This document shows positions 1 through 8,635 of a DNA stretch of 64,000 nucleotides, one piece after another. The notes beneath the pieces are model-generated. The model was not told the DNA's origin, ran no database searches, and was given only the letters and a program-made list of their open reading frames with translations. Position 1 is the stretch's first letter, and every line of letters starts with the position of its first letter. Both the position numbers and the translations under genes were made by a program. Origin of the DNA: Brevibacterium yomogidense (GTDB lineage: Bacteria; Actinomycetota; Actinomycetes; Actinomycetales; Brevibacteriaceae); contig NZ_FWFF01000005.1 in assembly GCF_900163715.1 (NCBI RefSeq), positions 1 through 64,000 of the forward strand, read 5' to 3'.

Positions 1-28
1 GGCCCACCGCTCGGGCAAGCCAGATCAG

Positions 29-3000
29 ATGTCACCTATTCGTGCAGCAGTCCCCATCATCCGCAGAGAACTCGACACTCTGGCCACGCTCATCTTGAGC
101 CACCGCGACCAGGACGCAGCAGCAGACACCAACCTCGTTGAGACGTTGCGTGGGCTCCTCGAGCCCATCAGCGACGAGCGTCCCGGTGAGAACCACGGCG
201 ACACCGATGTCATCGACGTAGTCGACCTCGCACTGACTGACGCGTTCGTCAGTGCGATCAGCATGGCCCTGCTCGCGTTCGAACGGGGCGAGGAAGCACT
301 GCTGGATGAGGCTCTCGCCACACTACAGGTCGGTCTCAGAGCCGCCAGCGAACTGAATATGATTCCTCAGTGGTGGTGCCATCGACTCGCGATTCACCTG
401 CTCCGCGGTCTGTGGGATGCCAGTTTCCATCGCCTGATCCCGGAGGGCCCCCTCGATAGTGACGGGAGCGACTGGGCAGGGTTACGTGCGACCTTCATCG
501 CATCTCTCTTCCGGAGGCGACGTTCGGAGATCGACCTGTGGCCCTCGCAACTCGCCGCCGCAGAGCGGGTACTGAACACCAGCGAGAACCTCGTGTTGTC
601 TCTGCCGACGAGCGCCGGCAAAACCCGGATCGCCGAGCTCTGCATCCTCGCGTGCCTCGCCGAAGGCCGGCGGGTTGTCTTCGTGACCCCACTGCGGGCG
701 CTGTCGGCCCAGACCGAAACGGCTCTGCAGCGCACCTTCACCCCTTTGGGGAAGACCGTCACGTCCCTCTACGGTGCGATCGGCGCCAGCAGCGTCGACG
801 AGGACCTGCTGCGGGAAAGGGACATCGTCGTCGCCACCCCGGAGAAGCTCGACTTCGCCCTGCGCAACGACCCCAGGCTCTTAGACGACGTAGGACTTGT
901 CGTCCTCGACGAGGGACACATGATCGGCGCGGACGAGCGCGAAGTCCGATATGAAGTGCAGGTTCAACGTCTGCTGCGCCGTCCCGATGCGGACACCAGA
1001 CGCATCATCTGTCTCTCGGCGATCCTGCCAGAGGGAAACGAGGTGGAAGACTTCGTGAACTGGCTGACCGATGACCAGCCCAACGGTCTCATCGCGAGTT
1101 CGTGGCGACCGACGAGGCTCCGATATGGCGAAGTGATCTGGCAAGACGATCGAGCCCGCCTTAGTATCATCGTGGGCGACGAAGAGCCCTTCGTACCGCG
1201 CTTCCTTGAGCCCTTCGTTCCTGCGATCAGCCGCAGGACGACGCCGTTCCCCAAAAATCAGCAGGAACTGACGCTCGCCACCGCCTGGCGGCTCGTCGAC
1301 GACGGGCAGACCGTCCTGATCTATTGCCCGCTCAAGGCGTCGGTGAACGCCTTTGCCAAGGTCATCGTCACCCTTCACAGGCAGGGAGCGCTCCGAAACG
1401 TCTTAGCCGGAGATCCGGACTGTCTCGCCTCAGCTATCGCGATCGGAGAGGAATGGTTCGGCCGAGATCACCCGATCCTCGCGTGTCTGCGACTCGGCGT
1501 GGCGATCCACCACGGCTCGCTCCCCGCGCCCTACCGAAGGGAGATCGAGAGGCTGCTACAGCGAGGAGCACTGAAGGTCACGGTCTCGTCACCGACCCTT
1601 GCGCAGGGGCTCAACCTCTCAGCGAGCGCCCTGGTGATGCACAGCCTCTGGCGCAGTCGGCAGCTGATCAAGGCGTCCGAGTTCCGCAACATCGTCGGCA
1701 GGGCTGGCCGAGCGTTCGTGGATTCGATCGGCCTCGTCGTCCACCCGATCTTCAAGGACGTGTCCCAAGGCCGGCGGAACTGGAGGCAGTTGGTCGAGGA
1801 CACCGCTCTGCGAGACGTGGAAAGCGGCATGCTGCAGCTGGTGGTGAACCTGTTCGTCAGGATGCAGTCGAAGCTGGGCGTCAACGACCTGAATGCACTG
1901 CTGGACTACGTCGCCGGCACCGCGGCTTGGGACTACCCAGAAGTCGCTGCCGAGACCGACGAGGAAGCTGAGAGGGCCCGAACTGTGTGGCGCTCGCAGC
2001 TCGCCAGCCTCGACAACGCCCTCCTCAGCCTCCTCAGCGATTCCGTGATTGCCGAGGACGGATTTGAGCAGGCTCTCGATGACGTGCTCGCCTCCTCCCT
2101 GTGGGCCAGGAGCCTGGCTCGACGGACGGAGCCGGTTCAAACAGCGATTCGAGCCGGCCTGACCGCTCGCACACGATTTCTCTGGAGCCAGTCCACCCCA
2201 GCACAGCGCCGAGGCTATTTCCTCGCGGGAGTCGGCCTCGAAACCGGACGTCAACTCGACGAACACGCCCGCACCTTGGAATCGCATCTGCACGACGCAG
2301 AACAAGGCATTCAGCATGGCGACGACCAGGCCGTAATCGACGCCCTCACCTGCTTCGCCACGATCGCGTTCGACATCCACCCCTTCGCACCCCGCACGCT
2401 TCCTCCACAGTGGGAAGACATCCTCGCCGCATGGCTTCGCGGCGAGGATGCCGCCCAGATGGTAAGAGACGAGATCACGGAGACACTGGAGTTCATCGAG
2501 GATTCGTTGGCCTACAGGCTGCCATGGGCGCTAGAAGCGGTCCGGGTCCGAGCCACGGCTCACGAGGACCCAATCGGGGGACCCTGGACGTTCTCCACCG
2601 ACGAGTATGGCCTCGCTGTGGCGGCAGTGGAGACAGGGACCCTAAGCCGCCCTGCCGCGCTGCTCATGCAGGCCGGATTCCCCTCCCGTGCCGGGGCTCT
2701 CGCCGCGGTCGCAGCCGCGGCCGGCACCTTCACTACCGTGACGGAGCTTCACCAATGGATGAACTCGGAGGATGTGAAGCAACGTGCGAACGACACCGAC
2801 TGGCCGACCGCGTCATCCCACGAGCTGTGGGTTGGCTTCATTAACCGTAGCGCTGCCGCACCGGAGAAAACATGGATCCACACGGTCGAGGACGCGGCCG
2901 TGACGTGGCTCCGCGATCACCAGCCTAGTAGCGGAACCCCGTATCGGGCCGCGTCGCATGCCAGCGGCGAGACCGTCCTCGAGTCCGCGGACGGCCGACG

Positions 3001-3139
3001 AGCCGGTCTGCTCAAAGTGCCGCTCAATCCGAATCGGCGCGGCCTGCTGAGCGTCACAGGGGCAAGCGCCGCCAGCGTCGTCAAACTCAGCTATCGAGGC
3101 CCATCGGACCTTCACGCGGAGTCGTCGTCCCCAGACTGA
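29..3139 (+). CDS. Ski2-like superfamily 2 DNA/RNA helicase, possible defence protein; 5' end uncertain
   Basis: Predicted ATP-dependent helicase of 1036 residues. Visible motifs are a Walker A PTSAGKT at about 193-199, a DEGH box at 294-297, SAI (motif III), SSPTLAQGLN at about 520-529 (motif V) and GRAGRA at 557-562 (motif VI). The motif spacing and long C-terminal helical region fit the Ski2-like group. About 190 N-terminal residues precede the ATPase core and are helical, with no recognised domain. The reading frame stays open to base 2 and no ribosome binding site precedes the ATG, so the true start may lie upstream of the window. Two TTA codons (positions 881 and 1403) and visibly lower GC than the salvage genes that follow suggest acquisition by transfer. 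Large helicases of this type occur in phage-defence loci (for example HamB of Hachiman), but no partner is visible downstream. Helicase fold is confident; defence role is inference. Confidence 0.85.
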   Translation: MSPIRAAVPIIRRELDTLATLILSHRDQDAAADTNLVETLRGLLEPISDERPGENHGDTDVIDVVDLALTDAFVSAISMALLAFERGEEALLDEALATLQVGLRAASELNMIPQWWCHRLAIHLLRGLWDASFHRLIPEGPLDSDGSDWAGLRATFIASLFRRRRSEIDLWPSQLAAAERVLNTSENLVLSLPTSAGKTRIAELCILACLAEGRRVVFVTPLRALSAQTETALQRTFTPLGKTVTSLYGAIGASSVDEDLLRERDIVVATPEKLDFALRNDPRLLDDVGLVVLDEGHMIGADEREVRYEVQVQRLLRRPDADTRRIICLSAILPEGNEVEDFVNWLTDDQPNGLIASSWRPTRLRYGEVIWQDDRARLSIIVGDEEPFVPRFLEPFVPAISRRTTPFPKNQQELTLATAWRLVDDGQTVLIYCPLKASVNAFAKVIVTLHRQGALRNVLAGDPDCLASAIAIGEEWFGRDHPILACLRLGVAIHHGSLPAPYRREIERLLQRGALKVTVSSPTLAQGLNLSASALVMHSLWRSRQLIKASEFRNIVGRAGRAFVDSIGLVVHPIFKDVSQGRRNWRQLVEDTALRDVESGMLQLVVNLFVRMQSKLGVNDLNALLDYVAGTAAWDYPEVAAETDEEAERARTVWRSQLASLDNALLSLLSDSVIAEDGFEQALDDVLASSLWARSLARRTEPVQTAIRAGLTARTRFLWSQSTPAQRRGYFLAGVGLETGRQLDEHARTLESHLHDAEQGIQHGDDQAVIDALTCFATIAFDIHPFAPRTLPPQWEDILAAWLRGEDAAQMVRDEITETLEFIEDSLAYRLPWALEAVRVRATAHEDPIGGPWTFSTDEYGLAVAAVETGTLSRPAALLMQAGFPSRAGALAAVAAAAGTFTTVTELHQWMNSEDVKQRANDTDWPTASSHELWVGFINRSAAAPEKTWIHTVEDAAVTWLRDHQPSSGTPYRAASHASGETVLESADGRRAGLLKVPLNPNRRGLLSVTGASAASVVKLSYRGPSDLHAESSSPD

Positions 3140-3470
3140 TGCCACGGCCTCGAATCACAGCCAGGTCTGCTTCGTCCCCGGAAGCCCGTCCGCAGCATTC
3201 GGAGCTTCGCGCACGACCAGGTTCGGCGGTGCCTCTCCCAGGTTCCTACCGAGTATGACCCCCATGGACGGGGCCGGGCTGACCCTGCTCCTCGGCACGT
3301 GGTCGGGCGAATCGCTGCGCGTGGCCGGTCACCGCGCACTCGCCCCGATACCGCACCGCGCGGACGCTCACTGGTGGCTCACAGCCGAAACCACCACACC
3401 GATTCGCCTCCGTGCACCGGGCCTCGACCGGTGACAGGAATCTCGACCGGTGACAGAAGTGCGGACGGCC
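3140..3470. other. Gene-poor gap between helicase and GNAT gene
   Basis: No convincing gene. The plus strand has a GC-rich open frame of 59 codons starting with ATG at 3255 and ending at a TGA at 3432-3434. The same frame stays open leftwards into the end of the helicase gene, so it could be a decayed gene remnant. It has no ribosome binding site and no family I recognise. The right end carries a 15-bp direct repeat. No strong terminator hairpin was seen. Confidence 0.4.
3423..3456. repeat. 15-bp direct repeat
   Basis: The unit CTCGACCGGTGACAG occurs at 3423-3437 and 3442-3456, separated by GAAT. It lies between the helicase and the convergent GNAT gene. It could be a replication-slippage product or a recombination scar at the edge of the helicase region. 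Confidence 0.7.
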
Positions 3471-4502
3471 TCACCCCTGCGGGTCGCGCACCAGCGTCGT
3501 GTAGGCCGTGAGGATTCGCGCGCTGCCCGATGCCAGCAGCTCCTCGACCAGCGCGGATTCCGTCTCCATCGCGTCCGTCACCTCGACGACCACCGGGGTG
3601 TCGACCGACAGGCGCGCCACGAGCGACCGCAGGTCCTGCACCTCACCGTCCACACTGCCGATGGTCAACTCCGTCGCATCCTCACCGCCGCTGAGCGCGA
3701 AGACGTGATCGTCGTCCTCCGGGACGACAGATGCCTCCGCCGCCTGCACCTCCGCGTCTTCAGAAGGCTTCTGCGCATACGACACCGCGAACGCCGTGAC
3801 AGGACGCTTGTTGATGTCTGCCCCGCCACCGTCCACGTCCGGGCGCCACAGTGCTGCGCCATGCGCACCTGCGGCCTCGGACAGGAAGCGGGTGTTCACC
3901 TGGCCGATGCTCATCGGGGCAGCGGGATCCAGCTCGTTGACTCGCTCGTACCATCCTGCGAAGGCCTGCGTGAGGGCGACAGAACCGGTATCGATGACCT
4001 GGAGATCCTCCGCGCGCTCAAGCCCTGCTGCACCCAACGCACCCGCATCAATGAGGATGATCCGCGTCGTGAACAGATCCGCGAAGCCCCGCGCATGAGC
4101 GAAAGCCCCGGTCTCGGGGTCTCCAGCGACGATCCGCGTCCGCAGACCCAGCCCATCCAGCGCAGTCCCGGAGGCCTCGGCGGCGGCGGCCTCGAGCAGG
4201 GCGGAACCGACACCTGACCGTCGCTCCTCCGGCGCCACCTCGACGTGGATCCAGGCACGGCCGGGATGGGCAGGAGACGCAGCGATCGCGGCCGCGCCCA
4301 CGACGACGGAGTCGACGACGGCGACGAGTGTGCGGGTGAGGGGAGACTCCCCCGGCTCCCGCAGCAGGGCGCGCGCTGCGAGCTGGGCGGGGCTGCCCGG
4401 GTCCGGGAGGACCTGGGCGAGCGCCCGGTCGTCGCCGTCTCGCCACGGGCGGATGGCAACGGAGCCGGTCATGCGGGGCTTCTCGGGTGTGCTGGGCGCC
4501 AT
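3471..4502 (-). CDS. GNAT-family N-acetyltransferase, probably two GNAT folds
   Basis: Predicted acetyl-CoA-dependent N-acetyltransferase, substrate unknown. The N-terminal half holds a normal GNAT acetyl-CoA-binding signature (VEVAPEERRSGVG, with the RRSGVG loop at about 94-99). The C-terminal half, about residues 170-340, has the length of a second GNAT domain but no clear pyrophosphate-binding loop, as in tandem GNAT proteins where one fold is non-catalytic. The ATG at 4502 is preceded by a perfect AGGAGG five bases upstream, which supports this start. The gene is divergent from the purine nucleoside phosphorylase gene and shares a 140-bp intergenic region with it. Acidic and Ala-rich stretches near the C-terminus look like linkers. 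Family assignment is solid; function is open. Confidence 0.8.
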   Translation of the reverse strand: MAPSTPEKPRMTGSVAIRPWRDGDDRALAQVLPDPGSPAQLAARALLREPGESPLTRTLVAVVDSVVVGAAAIAASPAHPGRAWIHVEVAPEERRSGVGSALLEAAAAEASGTALDGLGLRTRIVAGDPETGAFAHARGFADLFTTRIILIDAGALGAAGLERAEDLQVIDTGSVALTQAFAGWYERVNELDPAAPMSIGQVNTRFLSEAAGAHGAALWRPDVDGGGADINKRPVTAFAVSYAQKPSEDAEVQAAEASVVPEDDDHVFALSGGEDATELTIGSVDGEVQDLRSLVARLSVDTPVVVEVTDAMETESALVEELLASGSARILTAYTTLVRDPQG

Positions 4503-4629
4503 GGGGGCCTCCTGAGCGGGGATGGACTGGCCGGGACTGCGTCGATCCTATCGAGGCATGCCACCCCTTCTCGAGGCACGCCAACCGGCTTCTCTGCGCG
4601 AGGGGCATGACCCGGCCGCCCGCGCCCGG

Positions 4630-4635
4630 TACCCT
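4630..4635 (+). promoter_or_regulatory. Predicted -10 element (TACCCT), leaderless start for PNP
   Basis: TACCCT ends 8 nt before the ATG of the purine nucleoside phosphorylase gene and no ribosome binding site lies between. This would put the transcription start at or next to the start codon. Confidence 0.5.
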
Positions 4636-4643
4636 TCGAGAAT

Positions 4644-5465
4644 ATGAGCGCACATGACACCGATGCGGCGATGGTCACCGCACAGCAGGCCGCCCGGGTA
4701 CTCGCCGAGGCGGCGGGGATCGAACGCCACGACATCGCCCTGGTCCTGGGCTCCGGCTGGGGCGGCGCCGCCGACCTGCTGGGCGAGACCATCGCGGACA
4801 CCGCAGCCGAGGACGTCCCCGGCTTCCACGCCCCCTCCGTCCCCGGCCACGGCGGCCGCCTGCGGACCATCCGCCTGGAGAACGGCACGCACGCGCTGGT
4901 GCTGGGTGCGCGTCGACACTTCTACGAGGGCCGCGATGCCGCCGCCACCGCCCACGGAGTGCGCGTCGCCGCGGCAGCCGGCTGCTCGACGCTCGTCCTC
5001 ACCAACGGGTGCGGGGGCCTCAACCCGGAGTACTCGGCGGGTTCCGTCGTCCTCCTCGAGGACCACATCAACCTCACCGGCGCCACCCCGCTCACCGGCG
5101 CGAACTTCGTCGATCTCACCGACCTCTACTCTTCGCGCCTGCGCGACGTCGCGCGTGAGATCGACCCGAGCCTCCCGGAGGGCGTCTACGTCCAGTTCTC
5201 CGGACCCCAGTACGAGACCCCCGCAGAGGTGCGCATGGCGAAGACGCTGGGCGGCGACCTCGTGGGCATGTCGACGGCGCTCGAGGCGATCGCAGCCCGT
5301 GCCGCAGGACTGGAGATCATGGGCCTGTCGCTCGTGACGAACCTCGCGGCGGGCATCCAGGAGACCCCGCTCAGCCACCAGGAGGTCATCGAGGCGGGCC
5401 AGGAGGCCGGGCCGCGGATCTCGCAGCTGCTCGCCCGCATCGTCACGAAGATCTCGGAGGGCTGA
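4644..5465 (+). CDS. Purine nucleoside phosphorylase (trimeric PNP/MTAP family)
   Basis: Phosphorolyses purine (deoxy)ribonucleosides to free base and (deoxy)ribose-1-phosphate in the cytosol. Length (273 aa) is normal for the low-molecular-weight trimeric class. Family motifs are in order: GSGWG at 36-40 and PGHGG at 67-71 (phosphate site), HFYEG at 92-96, NGCGGLN at 121-127, GPQYETPAE at 187-195, and the VGMSTALEA segment around 207-215 that contacts ribose and base. Asn233 in VTNLAAG is at the purine-recognition position. The downstream mutase gene starts 5 bp after its stop, so the pair is an operon in which PNP produces the sugar-1-phosphate the mutase would use. The pyrimidine deoxynucleoside salvage genes lie close by on the other strand. 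Confidence 0.93.
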   Translation: MSAHDTDAAMVTAQQAARVLAEAAGIERHDIALVLGSGWGGAADLLGETIADTAAEDVPGFHAPSVPGHGGRLRTIRLENGTHALVLGARRHFYEGRDAAATAHGVRVAAAAGCSTLVLTNGCGGLNPEYSAGSVVLLEDHINLTGATPLTGANFVDLTDLYSSRLRDVAREIDPSLPEGVYVQFSGPQYETPAEVRMAKTLGGDLVGMSTALEAIAARAAGLEIMGLSLVTNLAAGIQETPLSHQEVIEAGQEAGPRISQLLARIVTKISEG

Positions 5466-5469
5466 GGGA

Positions 5470-7383
5470 GTGCGCGTCGCCAGCGGCTTCACGTCCGGTT
5501 TCGATGCGGACATCGTCCGCGCCTGGATCGCCGATGATCCGGACCCCGTCACCCGCGCGGAGCTGAGCGAGCTGCTCGAGGCCGCGACGGCCGAGGCCGG
5601 ACCCGCCTCCGCCGAGGCGCTCGCGGACCTCTCTGACAGGTTCTCCGGACCGCTGGAGTTCGGCACGGCCGGTCTGCGCGGTGAGATCGCCGCGGGCCCC
5701 CACCGGATGAATCGGGCCGTCGTGATCCGTGCGGCGGCGGGGCTCTCCGCGTTCCTCGCCGAGCACACGCAGGGCGGCGACGCAGGGTCCGGTGCTGACG
5801 CGGCCTCCGGTGCTGCAGACTCGACGCCGTTCACCGTCGTCATCGGCTGCGACGCCCGCTACGGGTCCGCCGACTTCGCGCGTGACACCGCCTCCGTCGT
5901 CACCGCTGCGGGCGGCCGCGCCCTGCTGCTGCCGGCGAAGCTGCCCACGCCCGTCCTCGCGTTCGCCGTCCAGCATCTCGACGCCGATGCCGGGGTCATG
6001 GTCACCGCTTCTCACAACCCTCCCCGCGACAACGGCTACAAGGTCTACCTGGGCACCCGCCCGCTCACCGCTCTGGACGGACCGGAGCCGGCCGCCCACG
6101 GCACCGGCGCACAGATCGTGCCACCGGCGGACGAGCTCATCGCCGACCGCATCGCCGCCGTCGAGGCCGTCGCCTCCGTCCCGCGCGCGGGCTCCGGCTG
6201 GGAGTCGCTGGGGTCGGAGGTCGTCACCGCCTACCTCGAGTCGCTCGCACGCCTCGCAGCCGTCGCAGACCCGCGCGGTGCGCTGCGCATCGTCACGACG
6301 GCGCTGCACGGTGTCGGCGCGACGACGCTCGCCCGCGGTCTGGAGAAGGCCGGCTTCGCAGACGTCCACCCCGTGGAGTCCCAGCGGGACCCCGATCCGG
6401 ACTTCCCGACCGTCGCGTTCCCCAACCCGGAGGAGGACGGCGCCCTCGATGAGGCGACCGCCCTGGCGGACGACGTGACCGCGGACCTCATCCTGGCGAA
6501 CGACCCGGATGCGGACCGCCTGTCCGCCGCCGTCCCCTCCCCCGACGGTTCGGGCTGGTACCAGCTGTCCGGCGACGAGGTCGGCCTCCTCCTGGGCGAG
6601 GCCGTCGCCCTCCGACTCGCCGAGGCCGAGGCGCCGTCGGACGAAACTGCCGTGGACTCGGCCGAGGAGTCTGCCGTGGACTCAGACCAGGACCAGCGTC
6701 CGGTCTTCGCGAGCTCCGTCGTGTCCTCGCGCGCACTCGCTGCACTGGCGGAACGGCACGGGATCGCGCACACACCGACGCTCACCGGCTTCAAATGGAT
6801 CTCCCGCGTCCCGGGCATCGTCTACGGATACGAGGAGGCCCTGGGCTACTGCGTGGATCCGGACACGGTCCGCGACAAGGACGGGATCAGCGCCGCACTG
6901 CTGTTCGCCGCGTACGCCTCGCGCCTGCGCGCGGCGGGCCGGACGATCCCGGACGAGCTCGCCCGCATCCGCGCCACCGACGGCGTCTTCCGCACCCAGC
7001 CGCTCACGTTCCGCCTTGAGGACACCGCCCTCATCGCCGAGGCCATGACAGCACTGCGCGCGAATCCCCCGACAGAGCTGGGCGGGTCACCTGTCACAGA
7101 GGTCTTCGACATGACCGTGGGGTACGGGGACCTCGCCCCCACGGACGGGATCGTCATCCTCACGCAGACGGGCGACCGGGCGATCGTGCGGCCCTCGGGC
7201 ACGGAGCCCAAGCTCAAGTGCTACCTCGAAGCGGTCGAGGACATCGAGCCCGTGGACCCGCAGCTCGCCGCGAAGGACCCGGCACGGGCGGATCCCCATG
7301 TGCTCGTGGGTCCGGCCTGGGACGTCGCAGGTGTCCGTCTCACGATGATGGCCGCTGACCTGCGCGCCTTCTTCCGGCTCTGA
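5470..7383 (+). CDS. Phosphohexomutase-family enzyme (phosphomannomutase/phosphoglucomutase/phosphopentomutase type)
   Basis: Alpha-D-phosphohexomutase superfamily, 637 aa with the four-domain layout. The phosphoserine loop is TASHNP with Ser181; the metal loop is DPDADR at 345-350; the sugar loop is YGYEEALGY; the phosphate-binding loop is PSGTEPK at 575-581. Start is a GTG with a GAGGGA immediately upstream, overlapping the PNP stop region. Such large mutases next to PNP in actinobacteria are usually annotated phosphomannomutase. The context suggests interconversion of ribose- or deoxyribose-1-phosphate and 5-phosphate, since no separate deoB-type phosphopentomutase is visible here; that is inference. 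An acidic insertion at about 390-405, rich in Asp, Ser and Glu repeats, and a smaller one near 105-115 look like surface loops. Confidence 0.88.
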   Translation: MRVASGFTSGFDADIVRAWIADDPDPVTRAELSELLEAATAEAGPASAEALADLSDRFSGPLEFGTAGLRGEIAAGPHRMNRAVVIRAAAGLSAFLAEHTQGGDAGSGADAASGAADSTPFTVVIGCDARYGSADFARDTASVVTAAGGRALLLPAKLPTPVLAFAVQHLDADAGVMVTASHNPPRDNGYKVYLGTRPLTALDGPEPAAHGTGAQIVPPADELIADRIAAVEAVASVPRAGSGWESLGSEVVTAYLESLARLAAVADPRGALRIVTTALHGVGATTLARGLEKAGFADVHPVESQRDPDPDFPTVAFPNPEEDGALDEATALADDVTADLILANDPDADRLSAAVPSPDGSGWYQLSGDEVGLLLGEAVALRLAEAEAPSDETAVDSAEESAVDSDQDQRPVFASSVVSSRALAALAERHGIAHTPTLTGFKWISRVPGIVYGYEEALGYCVDPDTVRDKDGISAALLFAAYASRLRAAGRTIPDELARIRATDGVFRTQPLTFRLEDTALIAEAMTALRANPPTELGGSPVTEVFDMTVGYGDLAPTDGIVILTQTGDRAIVRPSGTEPKLKCYLEAVEDIEPVDPQLAAKDPARADPHVLVGPAWDVAGVRLTMMAADLRAFFRL

Positions 7384-7399
7384 GAACGGGCACTCACCC

Positions 7400-7858
7400 T
7401 CAGCTCCGGCGGGCCACGACCCAAATCGTGACGCCCCACAGGAGGTTGACGGCCATCGCCTGGAACGCGAGATAGACGACGAGCACTCCCTCGGATCGTA
7501 GGAACAGCAGCGCTGCCAGGAAGACGACCATGCTGCCGGTCGCCACGACATACGCGACGAAGGCGGATGCCTTCCTGAGGATGGCCCGGTCGCGCTCATC
7601 GCTGGGTTCGAACACGCTCATCCGCCACAGGTCGGACCCTGAGCGACCGCGGCGCGTGAACACGGCGAAGGAATACTGGCACACCGCGGCGACGAGGAAG
7701 ACCGTGCCGGTCAGCCACGTGTCGTAGACGAAGAAGAGCACGCTGCCTGTGAGGAACAGCAGAGTGAAGACGACATTGATCGGCGACACGCGGAATCGCT
7801 CCGGAGGTCGACCGCGTCCGCCGGATCGATGATTCGCCGATCCCTCATCCGTCGACAT
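7400..7858 (-). CDS. Small four-helix membrane protein paired with an XRE regulator
   Basis: Predicted integral membrane protein of 152 aa, function unknown. About 25 polar N-terminal residues are followed by two hydrophobic segments (about 30-70), a charged cytoplasmic loop rich in Arg, Asp and Glu, and two more hydrophobic segments to the C-terminus, ending in ARRS. The ATG overlaps the end of the upstream XRE regulator gene by 14 bp, so the two are co-transcribed and probably translationally coupled. Regulator plus small membrane protein pairs of this kind are common in actinobacteria and Firmicutes, but no biochemical role is established. A much longer open frame continues upstream on this strand; I reject it because it is antisense to the neighbouring multidrug-export gene. 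Confidence 0.7.
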   Translation of the reverse strand: MSTDEGSANHRSGGRGRPPERFRVSPINVVFTLLFLTGSVLFFVYDTWLTGTVFLVAAVCQYSFAVFTRRGRSGSDLWRMSVFEPSDERDRAILRKASAFVAYVVATGSMVVFLAALLFLRSEGVLVVYLAFQAMAVNLLWGVTIWVVARRS

Positions 7859-8039
7859 CGAAGACCTCCTCCACCGTCTCCCCGAAGAAGCGCGCCAAGT
7901 GCACCGCCAGCTTGAGCGATGGATCGTAGCGCCCCTTCTCGAGGGAGTTGATCGTCTGCCGGGAAACGCCGACCTCAGTGGCGAGCGCCTGCTGCGACAG
8001 GCCGCTCTCCGTCCGCAGTTCACGGATCCGACTCTCCAT
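7845..8039 (-). CDS. Minimal Cro/CI-type (XRE) transcriptional regulator
   Basis: A 64-residue protein consisting of little more than a five-helix Cro/CI HTH. The LSQQALATEVGVSRQTINSLEKG segment covers helices 2-3, and the RYDPSLKLAVHLARFFG tail is typical of the YozG/YdfM-like group. It probably represses itself and the overlapping membrane-protein gene. The ATG lies directly against the first of three 18-bp dyads. A predicted -35 TTTACA (8070-8075) and -10 TAGATT (8046-8051), 18 bp apart on this strand, place the transcription start at the ATG itself. Bound protein would cover both promoter hexamers. The same operator region faces the divergent multidrug-export gene, which may be co-regulated. 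Confidence 0.88.
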   Translation of the reverse strand: MESRIRELRTESGLSQQALATEVGVSRQTINSLEKGRYDPSLKLAVHLARFFGETVEEVFDVDG

Positions 8040-8040
8040 G

Positions 8041-8105
8041 TGTCAAATCTACTTGACAGAGGATCCACCTGTAAAGCACGCTTGACGGGTAAAGCGCACT
8101 TGACA
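8041..8105. promoter_or_regulatory. Three 18-bp dyad operators and divergent promoter region
   Basis: Three imperfect dyads fit the pattern TGTCAAGTNNACTTGACA. Site 1 (8041-8058) is TGTCAAATCTACTTGACA, with perfect outer six-base arms. Site 2 (8070-8087) is TGTAAAGCACGCTTGACG. Site 3 (8088-8105) is GGTAAAGCGCACTTGACA and directly abuts site 2. Sites 1 and 2 cover the predicted -10 and -35 of the XRE gene. Likely operators for the adjacent regulator. Confidence 0.75.
8046..8075 (-). promoter_or_regulatory. Predicted promoter of XRE gene, leaderless
   Basis: On the minus strand TTTACA (8070-8075), 18 bp, TAGATT (8046-8051), then six bases to the ATG at 8039. Confidence 0.6.
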
Positions 8106-8120
8106 CTCTTGGGAGACCCT

Positions 8121-8627
8121 GTGGACCAGCTCATCGATTTCACCTCATCACTGCCCGGAGCGCTGCAATGGCTCGGAGTCATGCTCATCGGAGCGATCCC
8201 GTTCGTCGAGTCGTACCTGGGATCCGCGATCGGCGTGGTCGTCGGGATTCCCGCCCCCATCGCGATCCTCGCGGCGATCGTCGGCAACGCCGTGTGCATG
8301 CTCGTCCTCGTCCTCCTCGCGGACGCGGGACGGCGGAAGGCCGTCGGCGCTCGCGGTGCGAGGGGCACGACGGACGCAGAGGATCCTGAGCGCGCGGAGA
8401 CCCGCTCGCGGAAGAAGGAGAAGGTCAAGCGGGCCTTCGACCGGTTCGGCGTCCCCGGCGTGAGCCTGCTGGGGCAGTGGCTGCTGCCGAGCCAGATCAC
8501 GTCGGCGATGATGGTCGGCTTCGGCGCCAGCAGGAACGCGGTCATCGGCTGGCAGATCGTCGGGATCACCCTCTGGGGCGTGGGCTTCGGCACCCTCGCC
8601 GCCCTCGGGGTGAACATGCTGCGCTGA
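8121..8627 (+). CDS. Putative small multidrug-export family membrane protein
   Basis: Predicted membrane protein of 168 aa resembling the Sm_multidrug_ex (DUF/PF06695-type) family, whose transport role rests on weak evidence. An N-terminal hydrophobic region (about 17-70) carries LIGAIPFVESYLGSAIG, typical of this family. A basic, charged loop (about 75-105, rich in Arg, Lys and Glu) follows, then a C-terminal hydrophobic half with GQWLLPSQIT. The GTG start has GGGAGA about five bases upstream. The frame is open further left, but that extension runs antisense through the XRE gene. Divergent from the XRE gene and sharing its operator region. Confidence 0.72.
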   Translation: MDQLIDFTSSLPGALQWLGVMLIGAIPFVESYLGSAIGVVVGIPAPIAILAAIVGNAVCMLVLVLLADAGRRKAVGARGARGTTDAEDPERAETRSRKKEKVKRAFDRFGVPGVSLLGQWLLPSQITSAMMVGFGASRNAVIGWQIVGITLWGVGFGTLAALGVNMLR

Positions 8628-8635
8628 CGCGCTGC

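Noticed and set aside
7859-8617. Long minus-strand open frame extending upstream of the small membrane-protein gene
   Set aside because: Antisense to the multidrug-export gene and the XRE gene region; Pro/Arg/Ser-rich composition typical of a shadow in high-GC DNA, and the real start has an overlap with the XRE gene.
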